This document shows, in pieces, positions 28,346-37,078 of a DNA stretch of 37,257 bases. The translations under genes and the position numbers were made by a program. Positions within the stretch are counted from its first letter, which is position 1, and each line of letters opens with the position of its first letter. This DNA is from Deltaproteobacteria bacterium (GTDB taxonomy: Bacteria > Myxococcota > B64-G9): assembly GCA_019307065.1 (NCBI GenBank), contig JAFDKH010000027.1:1-37257 (forward strand). Reading direction: 5' to 3'. The notes below the pieces were generated by a model, which was not told where the DNA came from, made no database searches, and saw only the letters and a list, made by a program, of their open reading frames with translations.

Positions 28346-28879
28346 ATGAAAAGAATCGGCTCCATCTTTTTGGTCATTTTCGGGATCTGCCTGATTCTCT
28401 TTGGCCTGTTGTTCATTTTGGGCGCCGCCGGCCAGACCTACCGCTACGTCATCGCCGGAGTGTCTTTGTGCCTGGGAGCCATCTTGACCGGTCTGGGCAT
28501 TCGCATCTTCAAGCAGGCCGACCGGCTCAGGCCGGAATACATCCGGGCCGAGATCTTGAAGCTGGCCGGCAGTCACAACGGCGAAGTATCCCAGGCCGAC
28601 ATCAAGGCCCTTTTAGGTGAGCGCTACTCGGGAGCTAATGAGGTCCTGGCCAATATGTGCTCGCAGAATCTCTGTCAGCTGCATAAAAGAAAAACCGAGA
28701 TCTACTATATCTTTGAGAACCTGCAGCCGCGCCTGACGGTTCGGCGCTGTGAGTTCTGTAACACGGAACTGCCGCTCGACGAAGAACTGAGCTCGTGTCC
28801 CAACTGTGGCGGCTCGATCAAGACCAGTGTTGAAAAGCTCTCACTCAGCAAGGATGATTACTACTCGATGGACGAGTAA
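28346..28879 (+). CDS. Small membrane protein with winged-helix-like region and zinc ribbon
   Basis: The 177-residue protein starts 4 bases after the previous stop. Two membrane helices occupy about 5-50. A helical region resembling a winged helix follows (AEILKLAGSHNGEVSQADIKALLG). The C-terminus has a zinc ribbon with Cys135, Cys138, Cys151 and Cys154 (CEFC...CPNC). It is the last gene of the radical SAM set. I recognise no named family. Confidence 0.75.
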   Translation: MKRIGSIFLVIFGICLILFGLLFILGAAGQTYRYVIAGVSLCLGAILTGLGIRIFKQADRLRPEYIRAEILKLAGSHNGEVSQADIKALLGERYSGANEVLANMCSQNLCQLHKRKTEIYYIFENLQPRLTVRRCEFCNTELPLDEELSSCPNCGGSIKTSVEKLSLSKDDYYSMDE

Positions 28880-28915
28880 GTTGATACGCTATAGCCTCTT
28901 TCTAACAGACTCTTG

Positions 28916-28927
28916 ACTGACGTCAGT
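28916..28927. promoter_or_regulatory. Perfect 12-bp palindrome overlapping a -35-like element
   Basis: ACTGACGTCAGT is a perfect palindrome overlapping TTGACT (28913-28918). A weak -10-like ATAGAT lies 17 bases further on (28936-28941). It sits upstream of the aminotransferase gene, whose AGGAGGTGA (28952-28960) closely complements the 16S tail. A repressor site is plausible but not shown. Confidence 0.4.
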
Positions 28928-28963
28928 GGGGCGGGATAGATCAGAAAGTCTAGGAGGTGACCC

Positions 28964-30211
28964 ATGGCTGAACTAGCTATCAATGGCGGCAAACAAACTT
29001 TTTCCGACTTCTGGCCAGCCTGGCCGGTATATACCGAACAAGACAAAGCGGCCTTAATCGAGGTCCTCGAATCGCGCAATTGGGGCGGCTATCCGGCGCC
29101 CAATCAGAAAGCGCGGGAATTTGGAGAAGCTTTCGCCGCGGCGCACGATTCCAAATACGGCATTTGCGCAGCCAACGGTACGGTAACCCTCGAGATCGCC
29201 TTGCGAGCGGCCGGAGTCAAAGCCGGCGACGAAGTCATCGTCACTCCCTATTCCTGGATCGCCACTGCCGGGGCCCCGGTTACCATTAATGCTGTCCCGG
29301 TTTTCGCCGATGTTCAGCCTGACACCTACTGCCTCGATCCGGCCGCGGTCGAAGCCGCCATCACCGATCGAACCCGGGCCATAATCCCTGTTCATTTGGG
29401 CAGCATAGTCGCCGATCTGGACGCCTTAATGGCTATCGCCGAGAAACACGGTCTAACTCTAATCGAAGATTGCGCCCACATGCACGGAGCCAAATGGAAC
29501 AACAAGGGCATCGGTTCGCATGGCCATCTGGGCTCATTTTCTTTTCAGAGTTCCAAGCTGATGACCGCTGGTGAAGGCGGCATTATACTGACCAGTTCGA
29601 AGGAACTCGAAGAACGTTGCCAGGCACACGTCAACTGCGGCCGTAAAGAACCCGGCTACGATAGTTTCGAAGGCCTGGTTTTTTCGGGCAATCATCGCAT
29701 AACCGAGTTCCAGGCCGCCCTTTTGCTTGTTCGTCTTCAAGCCATGGAATCAGAGCGAAAGCTCCGTGAAGAAAACGCGACCCACCTAAGCAGCTTGCTT
29801 ACAGATATCGACGGCATTCGTCCGATGGCCAAAGACAGCCGCATTACTCACCAATCAGTCTACCAGTATATTTTCCGCTACGACCCGGCGGCTTTTGGCG
29901 GAGCCAGCCGCGATCGATTCGTGGAGGCCCTGAATGCCGAAGGCATACCGGCTGACGGCGATTTTTACATTCCAATCTATAAAAGCCCGTTGTTTCCGAT
30001 TAGTGCCGATCGCTTTCCAGCCATTCGAGAGCGCTACGGCGATCGAATCGACGGCAGTAAAATTGATTGCCCGGTCTGCGACAAGGCCGCTTATCACGAG
30101 GCCGTCTGGTTGCATCATCCATTGTTCATGGCCGGCAAGAAAGAAATGGAGATCATCGCCGAAGCTATCGGCAAGATTCAAAAACATGCCGGCGAACTAT
30201 CTGACGATTGA
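28964..30211 (+). CDS. DegT/DnrJ/EryC1/StrS-family PLP aminotransferase
   Basis: The 415-residue protein has family signatures: GGYPAPN near the N-terminus, ANGTVTLEIALRAAGVKAGDEVIV, IEDCAHMHGAKWNNKGIGSHG, and the PLP lysine Lys198 in SFQSSKLMTAGEGG. The N-terminal NGG...WP pattern is like the AHBA synthase/scyllo-inosamine aminotransferase branch. These enzymes aminate keto-sugars or cyclitols. It leads an operon with an oxidoreductase and a sugar kinase; the pathway is inferred to be amino-sugar metabolism. Confidence 0.9.
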   Translation: MAELAINGGKQTFSDFWPAWPVYTEQDKAALIEVLESRNWGGYPAPNQKAREFGEAFAAAHDSKYGICAANGTVTLEIALRAAGVKAGDEVIVTPYSWIATAGAPVTINAVPVFADVQPDTYCLDPAAVEAAITDRTRAIIPVHLGSIVADLDALMAIAEKHGLTLIEDCAHMHGAKWNNKGIGSHGHLGSFSFQSSKLMTAGEGGIILTSSKELEERCQAHVNCGRKEPGYDSFEGLVFSGNHRITEFQAALLLVRLQAMESERKLREENATHLSSLLTDIDGIRPMAKDSRITHQSVYQYIFRYDPAAFGGASRDRFVEALNAEGIPADGDFYIPIYKSPLFPISADRFPAIRERYGDRIDGSKIDCPVCDKAAYHEAVWLHHPLFMAGKKEMEIIAEAIGKIQKHAGELSDD

Positions 30212-30226
30212 ATCAAGGAGACTCTC

Positions 30227-31309
30227 ATGAAAGAGATCAAGGTCGGAATCGTTGGTTCTGGCTTCATTGCCGGAGTGCATTGCGATGCTATCGCTCAAAT
30301 CGCTAATGCTACGGTAAACGCTCATTGCGACACAGATCACGACCGCGGCCGGGCCTTTATCAAGGAGCGCAAGATCGACCGCAGCTATCTTGATCATCAG
30401 TCTTTATTCAAAGAAGCCGATATTGACGCAGTTATCATTGGAGTACCAAATTGCCACCATGCCGAGATCGCCATCGCAGCCGCCCAGGCCGGCAAACATA
30501 TTATCCTGGAGAAGCCGCTTTGCCTGACTCTCGATCAAGCCGATGCCATCTTAGAGGCCGCCAAGAAAAATGGCGTCCTGGTCTGCTATGCCGAAGAGCT
30601 TTGTTTCGCACCTAAATTCGTACGCACCAAAGAGATCGCCGAGCAAGGCGCGATCGGCGATGTCTACCGGGTCAGCCAGACCGAGAAACACGAGGGCCCT
30701 TACTCGCCCTGGTTCTGGCAGGCCGAGTCGGCCGGGGGCGGAATTTTGATGGACATGGGCTGTCATTCGATTGAGTTTGCCCGTTGGTTTCTCGGCAAAC
30801 CAAGAGTAACTGCCGTAACTGCCTGGATGGATACCGTCTTACATAAAGAGAAGACCAATCTGGAAGACGACGTAATCATAATACTGGAATTCGAGACCGG
30901 ACAGACGGCCTTGCTCGAGTCGAGTTGGGCCCTGCTGGGCGGTATGGACTCGATAACGCATGTATTGGGCAGCGAGGGCGTCATTCATGCCGATCTGCTT
31001 AAAGGGATGGGCCTGCAGGTTTTCTCCCAGTCGGGCTATGGCGATTACGCCCCGGGCGCCAGGGGTTGGACATATCCTGATTACGAGTGGAACTGGAACA
31101 ACGGCTATCCCCAGGAAGACAGCCATTTCTTCGACTGTATGCGCACAGGTTCCACTCCGATCGAGAGCGGCATAGACGGCAGGGTCGTACTGGAGATTAT
31201 GATGGCTTGCTATGCCTCCGCGGCCGAGGGCAAAAAAATCAGTTTGCCGTATACGCCCCCGGCCGACATCAAAACCCCGGTCGAAATCTGGCTGAGATCC
31301 AGGACCTGA
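30227..31309 (+). CDS. Gfo/Idh/MocA-family NAD(P)-dependent oxidoreductase
   Basis: The 360-residue protein has an N-terminal Rossmann fold (VGIVGSGFIAGVH), GVPNCHHAEIAIAAAQAGKHIILEKPLCL with the conserved EKP, and the C-terminal MDMGCHSIEFARW motif. AAGGAG lies before ATG, 15 bases after the aminotransferase stop. Such enzymes oxidise sugar or inositol hydroxyls, giving the keto substrate for a DegT aminotransferase; this pairing supports a joint route. Confidence 0.92.
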   Translation: MKEIKVGIVGSGFIAGVHCDAIAQIANATVNAHCDTDHDRGRAFIKERKIDRSYLDHQSLFKEADIDAVIIGVPNCHHAEIAIAAAQAGKHIILEKPLCLTLDQADAILEAAKKNGVLVCYAEELCFAPKFVRTKEIAEQGAIGDVYRVSQTEKHEGPYSPWFWQAESAGGGILMDMGCHSIEFARWFLGKPRVTAVTAWMDTVLHKEKTNLEDDVIIILEFETGQTALLESSWALLGGMDSITHVLGSEGVIHADLLKGMGLQVFSQSGYGDYAPGARGWTYPDYEWNWNNGYPQEDSHFFDCMRTGSTPIESGIDGRVVLEIMMACYASAAEGKKISLPYTPPADIKTPVEIWLRSRT

Positions 31310-31329
31310 CAAGGGAGATCACTAACCGA

Positions 31330-32334
31330 ATGGGCTTTGTATTAGGCGTCGACGCGGGCGGGACAAAAACTATTGCCGTGATAGCAGACGAAACCGGTCA
31401 AGTGCACGGGATCGGCAAGGCCGGTAGTGCCAACTTTCAGGCATGCGGTGTCAGCGGGGCCCGGGGCCAAATTCAACTGGCGATCCAGGCTGCCGCCCGA
31501 AAAGCCGACGTAGATCTTTCCGGTTTCCAAGCAGTTTGCTACGGTATTTCCGGCGCGGATCGTCCAGTGGATTTCGACACGGTTCGCAATTTCACACTCG
31601 ACCTGGCAGCTTGCCCGGTTTACCGCCTGGAAAACGATACAATCATCGCCCTGCGGGCCGGCACCCCGGATGGGGTTGGAATTGCCCTGATCGCCGGGAC
31701 CGGCTCGAATGCTATCGGCCGCAACGCTGACGGCGCCAAGCTCCAGGTGGGCGGGATTGGCCGCCTGTCGGGTGATTTCGGGTCGGCCGGTCAGCTAGGC
31801 GAAGCGGCGATCGTGGCCGCGCTAATGGGCTTAGACGGCCGCGGACTAGCCACCGGCCTGGCTGACAAGATCAAATCTAAACTTGGTCTCGCCCAGCTAG
31901 AGGACATCATCGAATACGAGTTCTTCGATTCGAATCGAGCAGGCCTGGATTTGGGTTCGCTGGCCCCGTTAATTTTTGAAGCCGCCGATGAAGGAGATCA
32001 AGTCGCCCTGGCTTTACTTGAAGAGGCTGGCATCAATGTCGCCCGGGGCGTGAGAGTGATTCTTGAAAAGCTCTTTAGCGACCAATCCGAGGTAACTATC
32101 GTGTTCGGTGGCTCGATCTTTCAAAAAGGTTCACATCCCAAGTTGATTGAAACCATTTCTCGTCAATGCCGAGCATTTCATCAGCAAACTCGGTTCGTGC
32201 GCCTCGAGGTCCAGCCGGCCTTAGGGGCAATCGGCTTTGCCTTTGACGATCTCGAATGGCCGCTGACAAAACAGATCTTCGATCAAATGCGCCAAAGCTA
32301 CAAATCTGCCTGGCCGATCAATCCAGCTGAATAG
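31330..32334 (+). CDS. BadF/BadG/BcrA/BcrD-type ATPase, N-acetylglucosamine kinase-like
   Basis: I chose ATG 31330, 334 residues, because the ATPase fold begins at once (MGFVLGVDAGGTKT). A longer frame back to 31087 only overlaps the oxidoreductase. Further signatures are GIALIAGTGSNAIG and VGGIGRLSGDFGSAGQLG. Family members phosphorylate GlcNAc or related amino sugars. GGGAG lies 12 bases upstream, a rather long spacing. Position in the operon supports an amino-sugar role. Confidence 0.87.
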   Translation: MGFVLGVDAGGTKTIAVIADETGQVHGIGKAGSANFQACGVSGARGQIQLAIQAAARKADVDLSGFQAVCYGISGADRPVDFDTVRNFTLDLAACPVYRLENDTIIALRAGTPDGVGIALIAGTGSNAIGRNADGAKLQVGGIGRLSGDFGSAGQLGEAAIVAALMGLDGRGLATGLADKIKSKLGLAQLEDIIEYEFFDSNRAGLDLGSLAPLIFEAADEGDQVALALLEEAGINVARGVRVILEKLFSDQSEVTIVFGGSIFQKGSHPKLIETISRQCRAFHQQTRFVRLEVQPALGAIGFAFDDLEWPLTKQIFDQMRQSYKSAWPINPAE

Positions 32335-32357
32335 ACAGTCAGGCTGCGGAGTAAACC

Positions 32358-33710
32358 ATGAAATTTGCATCAATTATAAAAATACTTCTTATGGTACTAT
32401 TGCTTGACGGGTGCTTCAGCCCGACTCCGCCACTGCCGCAACCCCCGCGACCGACCGCCGGGTACTGGTTCGACACCTTCCGGGCCCGCCGCAGCCGGAT
32501 GAAAGAACCGGAATTCATCGCCGGCTCGGCCAGGATCAAACTGACTCCCACCAAGCGCGGGATTCCAATCGCCGGCCACGGTCATTTCAGGAAACACTCC
32601 AAAGGTGTCCTCGACGACATCTACGCCCGGGTTCTTTATCTGGATTCCGGCCGCCAGGCTGTTGTGCTGGTATCACTTGATTTCATCGGACTGATGAATC
32701 CACGCATCGAGCGAATTCGGGCTCGGGTAAGCCTTGAACATTCCGAACAGATCATCATCGCTTCAACCCACAATCATGCCGGGCCCGACACAGAGGGGCT
32801 TTGGGGGCCGGCCCTGCTCGGACTGCTGCCGATCCGCTCGGGTGTCGACAAGCAATATCTCGATTGGGTGGAGCGACGCGTGGCCAGAGCAATCCTCAGA
32901 GCGGTAGCCACGGCCCGGCCAGCGCGACTCTTTCTTGGACGAACCCTGGCACCCGAGGGCCTGGCCAAAAACATGCGCGAGCCTGAAGATGTCCCACGTG
33001 AAATGGTGATTTTACGTGCTGCCGCCGAGGACGGCTTCACGATCGGTACGATTGTCAATTACGCCAACCACGCCGAAGCCTTGCAGGATAAAAACCGTTA
33101 CTTGAGTGCCGATTTCCCCGGAGCCCTGTGCCGCGAAGTAGATTTGGCTCTTGGCGGAGTAACTTTGTTTTTCTCGGGACCGGCCGGCGGCATGCTCGAA
33201 CCCAATAACGATCCCGACGATCCCGAACCCGAGCGAATTGCCTTCAAAGATCACCTGGGCGGGGCCCTGGCCGAAAAAGTCATCTTGCAGGCCGTCGGAG
33301 GTATGCAAGAGATCAGTCGCCCGGCCATCCGGCTCTACAACCACCGTTTTGAGTTGCCGATCAATGCCGAAGGACTGGTGGCCCTGGCTATGAAATTGAA
33401 TTTGTTAGAACCTCGGCCGATCAAAGACAACCACCTCTCAACAGAAGCAACCTTGCTCGATCTCGGAGAATTACAGCTGATAACCATTCCCGGCGAAATT
33501 ACGCCCGAAGTCGGCCGTATGATTTCTGCTGAGTTGTCGGCACCTTATAAAATGATTGTGACTCTCGGTATGGATCATTTGGCTTACATGATCTCTGACC
33601 GACAGTGGCAAGATCCTCGCTTTTTCTATGAACGTGAGATGTCTTTGGGCCAGAAAACCACCGGCTTGGTCCTGGCCGCAATCAAGCAGCTTTCGAGTAA
33701 AGCTGATTAA
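32358..33710 (+). CDS. Neutral/alkaline ceramidase-like lipoprotein
   Basis: The 450-residue protein has a lipoprotein signal (LLLDGC) and a Pro-rich linker, then ceramidase N-domain features: FIAGSARIKLTPT, IAGHGHF, LVSLDFIGL, and the metal-binding STHNHAGPDTEG with His138 and His140, with another His in NYANHAEAL. It lacks the full length of classical neutral ceramidases, so the substrate may be an N-acylated sugar or another amide and not ceramide. It sits at the end of the amino-sugar operon, 23 bases after the kinase. Confidence 0.8.
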   Translation: MKFASIIKILLMVLLLDGCFSPTPPLPQPPRPTAGYWFDTFRARRSRMKEPEFIAGSARIKLTPTKRGIPIAGHGHFRKHSKGVLDDIYARVLYLDSGRQAVVLVSLDFIGLMNPRIERIRARVSLEHSEQIIIASTHNHAGPDTEGLWGPALLGLLPIRSGVDKQYLDWVERRVARAILRAVATARPARLFLGRTLAPEGLAKNMREPEDVPREMVILRAAAEDGFTIGTIVNYANHAEALQDKNRYLSADFPGALCREVDLALGGVTLFFSGPAGGMLEPNNDPDDPEPERIAFKDHLGGALAEKVILQAVGGMQEISRPAIRLYNHRFELPINAEGLVALAMKLNLLEPRPIKDNHLSTEATLLDLGELQLITIPGEITPEVGRMISAELSAPYKMIVTLGMDHLAYMISDRQWQDPRFFYEREMSLGQKTTGLVLAAIKQLSSKAD

Positions 33711-33913
33711 GTCCAGTAAATATTACCACTTAAGATGCGCTGGCTCCTTTTGGTCATTTCGTTTCGCTTGACCGGTGGCAAGTGATCTGTTATTGAAAAC
33801 AAGTCTGAGAAGTGGACACCAAAGCACTATTGTGATGGGGGAGCAGGATTTGCAGGTAGGGTGACGGCAACGTGCTTTAATTGAATTCTTTTTTACATGT
33901 GTAGAGACGGAAT

Positions 33914-33975
33914 GGGGGATGCGCAGGGCGCGTTGTTCCAATGGGGCAATGTTAAGGGTTGGGGTAGTTGTGGGG
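33914..33975 (+). other. G-tract cluster in the leader of the zinc-motif regulator
   Basis: Six runs of three to five G (33914-33918, 33926-33928, 33943-33946, 33956-33958, 33961-33964, 33972-33975) precede the start codon by about 20 bases. The last four are separated by 9, 2 and 7 bases, so an RNA or DNA quadruplex is possible. The rest of the gap 33711-33913 shows only a weak GG-N10-GC element at 33840-33853. Confidence 0.4.
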
Positions 33976-33994
33976 CGAAAAAGGAGATTTTTTG

Positions 33995-35089
33995 ATGGCA
34001 GAAAAAGAAAATCAGGAATTGATACAAAATTTGCTGAACCAGATTAATTCTCTTCAAGAACGAGTCTCACACCTGGAAGAAACTGTTAGTCAGCTGCAGG
34101 CAAAACCAACATCCAAGCCTGCTGCGCCCAAACCTGCTGCGGCCAAGCCTGCCAATGCATTTGCGGTAACTCGGACCGTTGTGTTGAGTCGCTCGCGAAA
34201 ACGTCCCGTTTCTCGCCCAACCGTCACTTATCGAGTCGATCCGACTTCGTCCGGCAACAAAAGCATTTGTTCTGAGCCGGGCTGCAAACGTGTACCTCGC
34301 AGTCGCGGCTTGTGTTCCATGCACTACCAGCGCCTAAGATATAAAGAGCGCAAGATTGAACAAAAGCAATCCTCGTCCGATCCCCTGCCGCCCCCGCCGG
34401 CCACGAGTGTTCGCAAATCAGCCAGCCCGAACCGCGTAAGCGGCGGCACTCGAGGTATCTTCGCGATTCTGTACGACGAAAAGGGCCGCCGAATTCTGTC
34501 GACTATGATCAATCAGATAAAATACGCCCGCGAAGACCTGACCAAACGGGTAAACAGCCAATACAAGGATATGCCCGGTGTTCCCCTGGAAGATGATGAT
34601 GTCCTGCGTATCGTTCATTACCACACGCTCGGAGAAGCCTTGGCCAAGAAGGAAGGCGATATCATTTGCCGGCAACTGACCAAACAAAAGGGCTCACTTT
34701 TCAAGACTGCCCAGAAACTGAAGATGACCGTCGAAAAACTGCAACCGAGAATCAAAGAACTCAACCTCGCAGACGAAATGGAAAAAATCAGGATCGAGTT
34801 CTGTGAAGAGATTTTAGAGCAATCCAGTTTTGCCGAACGCCTGGATCTGGCTTTAACAAAAGACAAATATTTGATTGATCTTGGAATAGAAGACGAAGTC
34901 GATGCGTCTCTCCGTAAGGAATTAGACGAACTCCTGTCAAAGCTTGACGACAAGCTCAACCTCGAACATGCTATTTGCCAGGAACTTTCACTGGATGAAG
35001 AACGCTATCAACGCCTGGTTAAACGATTTGAAATTGAACAACTATCCGGCAACGACCTGTCGGAAAAAGCAGCCAGCGGAGGCGCATGA
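33995..35089 (+). CDS. Putative regulator with coiled coil, C4/C3H-type zinc motif and Fis-like helix-turn-helix
   Basis: ATG 33995 follows AAGGAG at proper spacing; an upstream TTG at 33968 lies inside the G-tract region. The 364-residue protein opens with a coiled coil (about 4-35) and a Pro/Ala/Lys linker. The zinc-like motif is Cys92-x4-Cys97-x9-Cys107-x2-His110 (ending CSMHYQRLRY). About residues 205-250 resemble a Fis-type helix-turn-helix (KKEGDIICRQLTKQKGS start). A helical C-terminus follows. It may be a DNA-binding regulator; its target is unknown. Its stop almost touches the next start. Confidence 0.7.
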   Translation: MAEKENQELIQNLLNQINSLQERVSHLEETVSQLQAKPTSKPAAPKPAAAKPANAFAVTRTVVLSRSRKRPVSRPTVTYRVDPTSSGNKSICSEPGCKRVPRSRGLCSMHYQRLRYKERKIEQKQSSSDPLPPPPATSVRKSASPNRVSGGTRGIFAILYDEKGRRILSTMINQIKYAREDLTKRVNSQYKDMPGVPLEDDDVLRIVHYHTLGEALAKKEGDIICRQLTKQKGSLFKTAQKLKMTVEKLQPRIKELNLADEMEKIRIEFCEEILEQSSFAERLDLALTKDKYLIDLGIEDEVDASLRKELDELLSKLDDKLNLEHAICQELSLDEERYQRLVKRFEIEQLSGNDLSEKAASGGA

Positions 35090-35090
35090 C

Positions 35091-37067
35091 ATGACCCATA
35101 GGACATCGGCTCTGTCGCTATTTGTTCTCTTGGTTTTTTTCACAACTGCGGCGGTCGGCGAAAGTGTCTCAACCCTACAACCAAAAAGCAGACCCTCACA
35201 GTCAAGCAAGCTGACCATAACCGCGGTCGGCGACATCAACATGGGAACCGCCTTCCCTTCCGAGGATTACCTTCCACCCGACGGCGGGTCGGGTTTACTC
35301 AGCCCAATCAAGCATTTGCTCAAGGGCGATATCGTGTTCGGCAACCTGGAAGGACCGTTGGCGGATGGAGGCAAGACCGATAAGTGCTCTTCCGGACGAG
35401 GCTGCTACGCCTTCCGCACCCCGACCGCCTATGTTAAAAACCTGGTCGAGGCCGGTTTCACGGTCATGAGCATTGCCAATAATCACGGGATGGATTTTGG
35501 CGAGGCCGGAAGGCAAAGCACTCTGGCGACTCTCGACAAGGCCGGCCTGGCCCATTCGGGGCCGCTTGGCGATATTGCCGAGTTGGAGATCAAGGGCAAA
35601 AAAGTTGCCTTGATCGCATTCACTACTGCAGATCACTCGTATAATCTGCTCGACATCGAGCAAGCCGTTAAAGTCGTAAAAGAGCAGGATAAAACCCACG
35701 ACCTGATAATTGTCAGTTTTCACGGTGGTTCTGAAGGCAGTAAAGCAACCCGGGTCCCCGACCGGATGGAATACCTCGGCAAGGAGCCTCGCGGGCATCT
35801 GAGAAACTTCACCCATGCAGTCATTGAGGCAGGTGCCGATTTGGTACTCGGGCATGGCCCTCACGTGCTGCGTGGGATGGAAGTTTACCAAAAGAGACTG
35901 ATCATCTACAGCCTGGGCAACTTCTGTACCTACGCCCGCTTCAACCTTTCGGGGCCTCTCGGCATCGGACTGGTTCTATCAGTCGATCTCGACCTTGCCA
36001 GCGGTGAATTTATTGGCGGAAAAATGCATTCGACTCTCCAGCCAATGCCAGGTGGCGCCCTGCGCGATCCAAAAGAACGCGGTCGAAATCTAATAAAAAA
36101 ACTGAGTCGTGAAGATTTCAGATTCAACTCGCCGCTTTTCGAAAAAGACGGCCTGCTAGCCGCGCCGCCCGGTGACGGTGCAGGGTTGTTTACCCTCAAA
36201 ACACCCGAAGAGCGCATGCGGCTTACTAGACTACTGACCGATTTCGCTCGAGCCGGGTTTAGCGAAACCAAGTTGCGCACCTGGTTTGGCGACAAAAGGG
36301 CCGAGCTACTTCCCGAGGTCATGAAGCGGTTTCGTCGCCCGGCCGAAAAGATGCCCTATGCTAAATATCGGGCTATTTTCATAAAGAAAGACGTGCTCGA
36401 AGCCGGCAAGAAGTTCATGCGGGAGAAAAAAGAGCTTCTCGAACGAGTAAAGCAAAAACACGGCGTTGACATCGAGGCCTTGACCGGCTTGATTGCCACC
36501 GAAACACGTTTCGGAACACACAAGGGCAAATACCTGACTTTCAACGCCCTGGCAACGGTTGTCTTCAGGTATGAGCGCCGCAGTCGCTGGGGACAGAAAG
36601 AACTTGAGGCCCTTTTAACGGTATTCAAAGAAGATCCCTTTGCGGTAACTGGCTCCTATGCCGGGGCAGTAGGCCTGGTCCAGTTCATGCCGACCAGTAT
36701 AAAAGCCTATGCTGTAGACTTTAACGGGGACAATCGTATTGACCTAGACGACTGGGAAGATGCTGTGGCCTCAGCGGCCAACTATCTTAAAAAACACGGA
36801 TGGAAGCTCGGCGAGCCAATCAAACGCGGCAAGCCCAACTACAAAGCGATTTACCGATATAACCCGGCCCACAACTACGTAAAAGTAATCACCGAGTTGG
36901 CCGATACTTTCGGCTACCGAAAAGACGCTAAAGCTGCAGAAAAAAACGCCAAAAAGAAAAAGAAAAAAAAGAAAAAGTCGGACAAGAAAACAACAGCTAA
37001 AGACAAGTCCGGGCCCGATAAAGACAAACCGAGAAACCCGGCTAAAGCCAAAAAAACAACCAACTGA
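35091..37067 (+). CDS. Exported CapA-like / MltB-like lytic transglycosylase fusion
   Basis: I chose ATG 35091 because GGAGG (35078-35082) is well placed and a signal peptide follows (ending near AAVGES). The 658-residue protein has a CapA/PgsA-type metallophosphatase-like domain (about 45-300: TAVGDINMG, FGNLEGPL, IANNHGMDFG, SFHGG, LGHGPHV, YSLGNF). An MltB-type transglycosylase domain follows (about 440-610), with likely catalytic Glu471 in IATETRFG and GAVGLVQFMPTS. The tail (about 615-658) is almost entirely Lys with some Asp/Pro. It likely acts on peptidoglycan in the periplasm. Fusion of these two domains is unusual to me. Confidence 0.85.
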   Translation: MTHRTSALSLFVLLVFFTTAAVGESVSTLQPKSRPSQSSKLTITAVGDINMGTAFPSEDYLPPDGGSGLLSPIKHLLKGDIVFGNLEGPLADGGKTDKCSSGRGCYAFRTPTAYVKNLVEAGFTVMSIANNHGMDFGEAGRQSTLATLDKAGLAHSGPLGDIAELEIKGKKVALIAFTTADHSYNLLDIEQAVKVVKEQDKTHDLIIVSFHGGSEGSKATRVPDRMEYLGKEPRGHLRNFTHAVIEAGADLVLGHGPHVLRGMEVYQKRLIIYSLGNFCTYARFNLSGPLGIGLVLSVDLDLASGEFIGGKMHSTLQPMPGGALRDPKERGRNLIKKLSREDFRFNSPLFEKDGLLAAPPGDGAGLFTLKTPEERMRLTRLLTDFARAGFSETKLRTWFGDKRAELLPEVMKRFRRPAEKMPYAKYRAIFIKKDVLEAGKKFMREKKELLERVKQKHGVDIEALTGLIATETRFGTHKGKYLTFNALATVVFRYERRSRWGQKELEALLTVFKEDPFAVTGSYAGAVGLVQFMPTSIKAYAVDFNGDNRIDLDDWEDAVASAANYLKKHGWKLGEPIKRGKPNYKAIYRYNPAHNYVKVITELADTFGYRKDAKAAEKNAKKKKKKKKKSDKKTTAKDKSGPDKDKPRNPAKAKKTTN

Positions 37068-37078
37068 ATTTTAATGCT

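Noticed and set aside
31087-31329. Sugar kinase starting inside the oxidoreductase gene
   Set aside because: The ATPase fold begins at MGFVLGVDAGGTKT (31330); the upstream residues are a shadow frame.
33840-33853. Sigma-54 promoter for the zinc-motif regulator
   Set aside because: GG-N10-GC spacing and TTGCA fit, but the -24 side is poor and the start codon is about 130 bases away; kept only as a weak note.
34944-35090. CapA-MltB protein starting at 34944
   Set aside because: The signal peptide and Shine-Dalgarno place the start at 35091.
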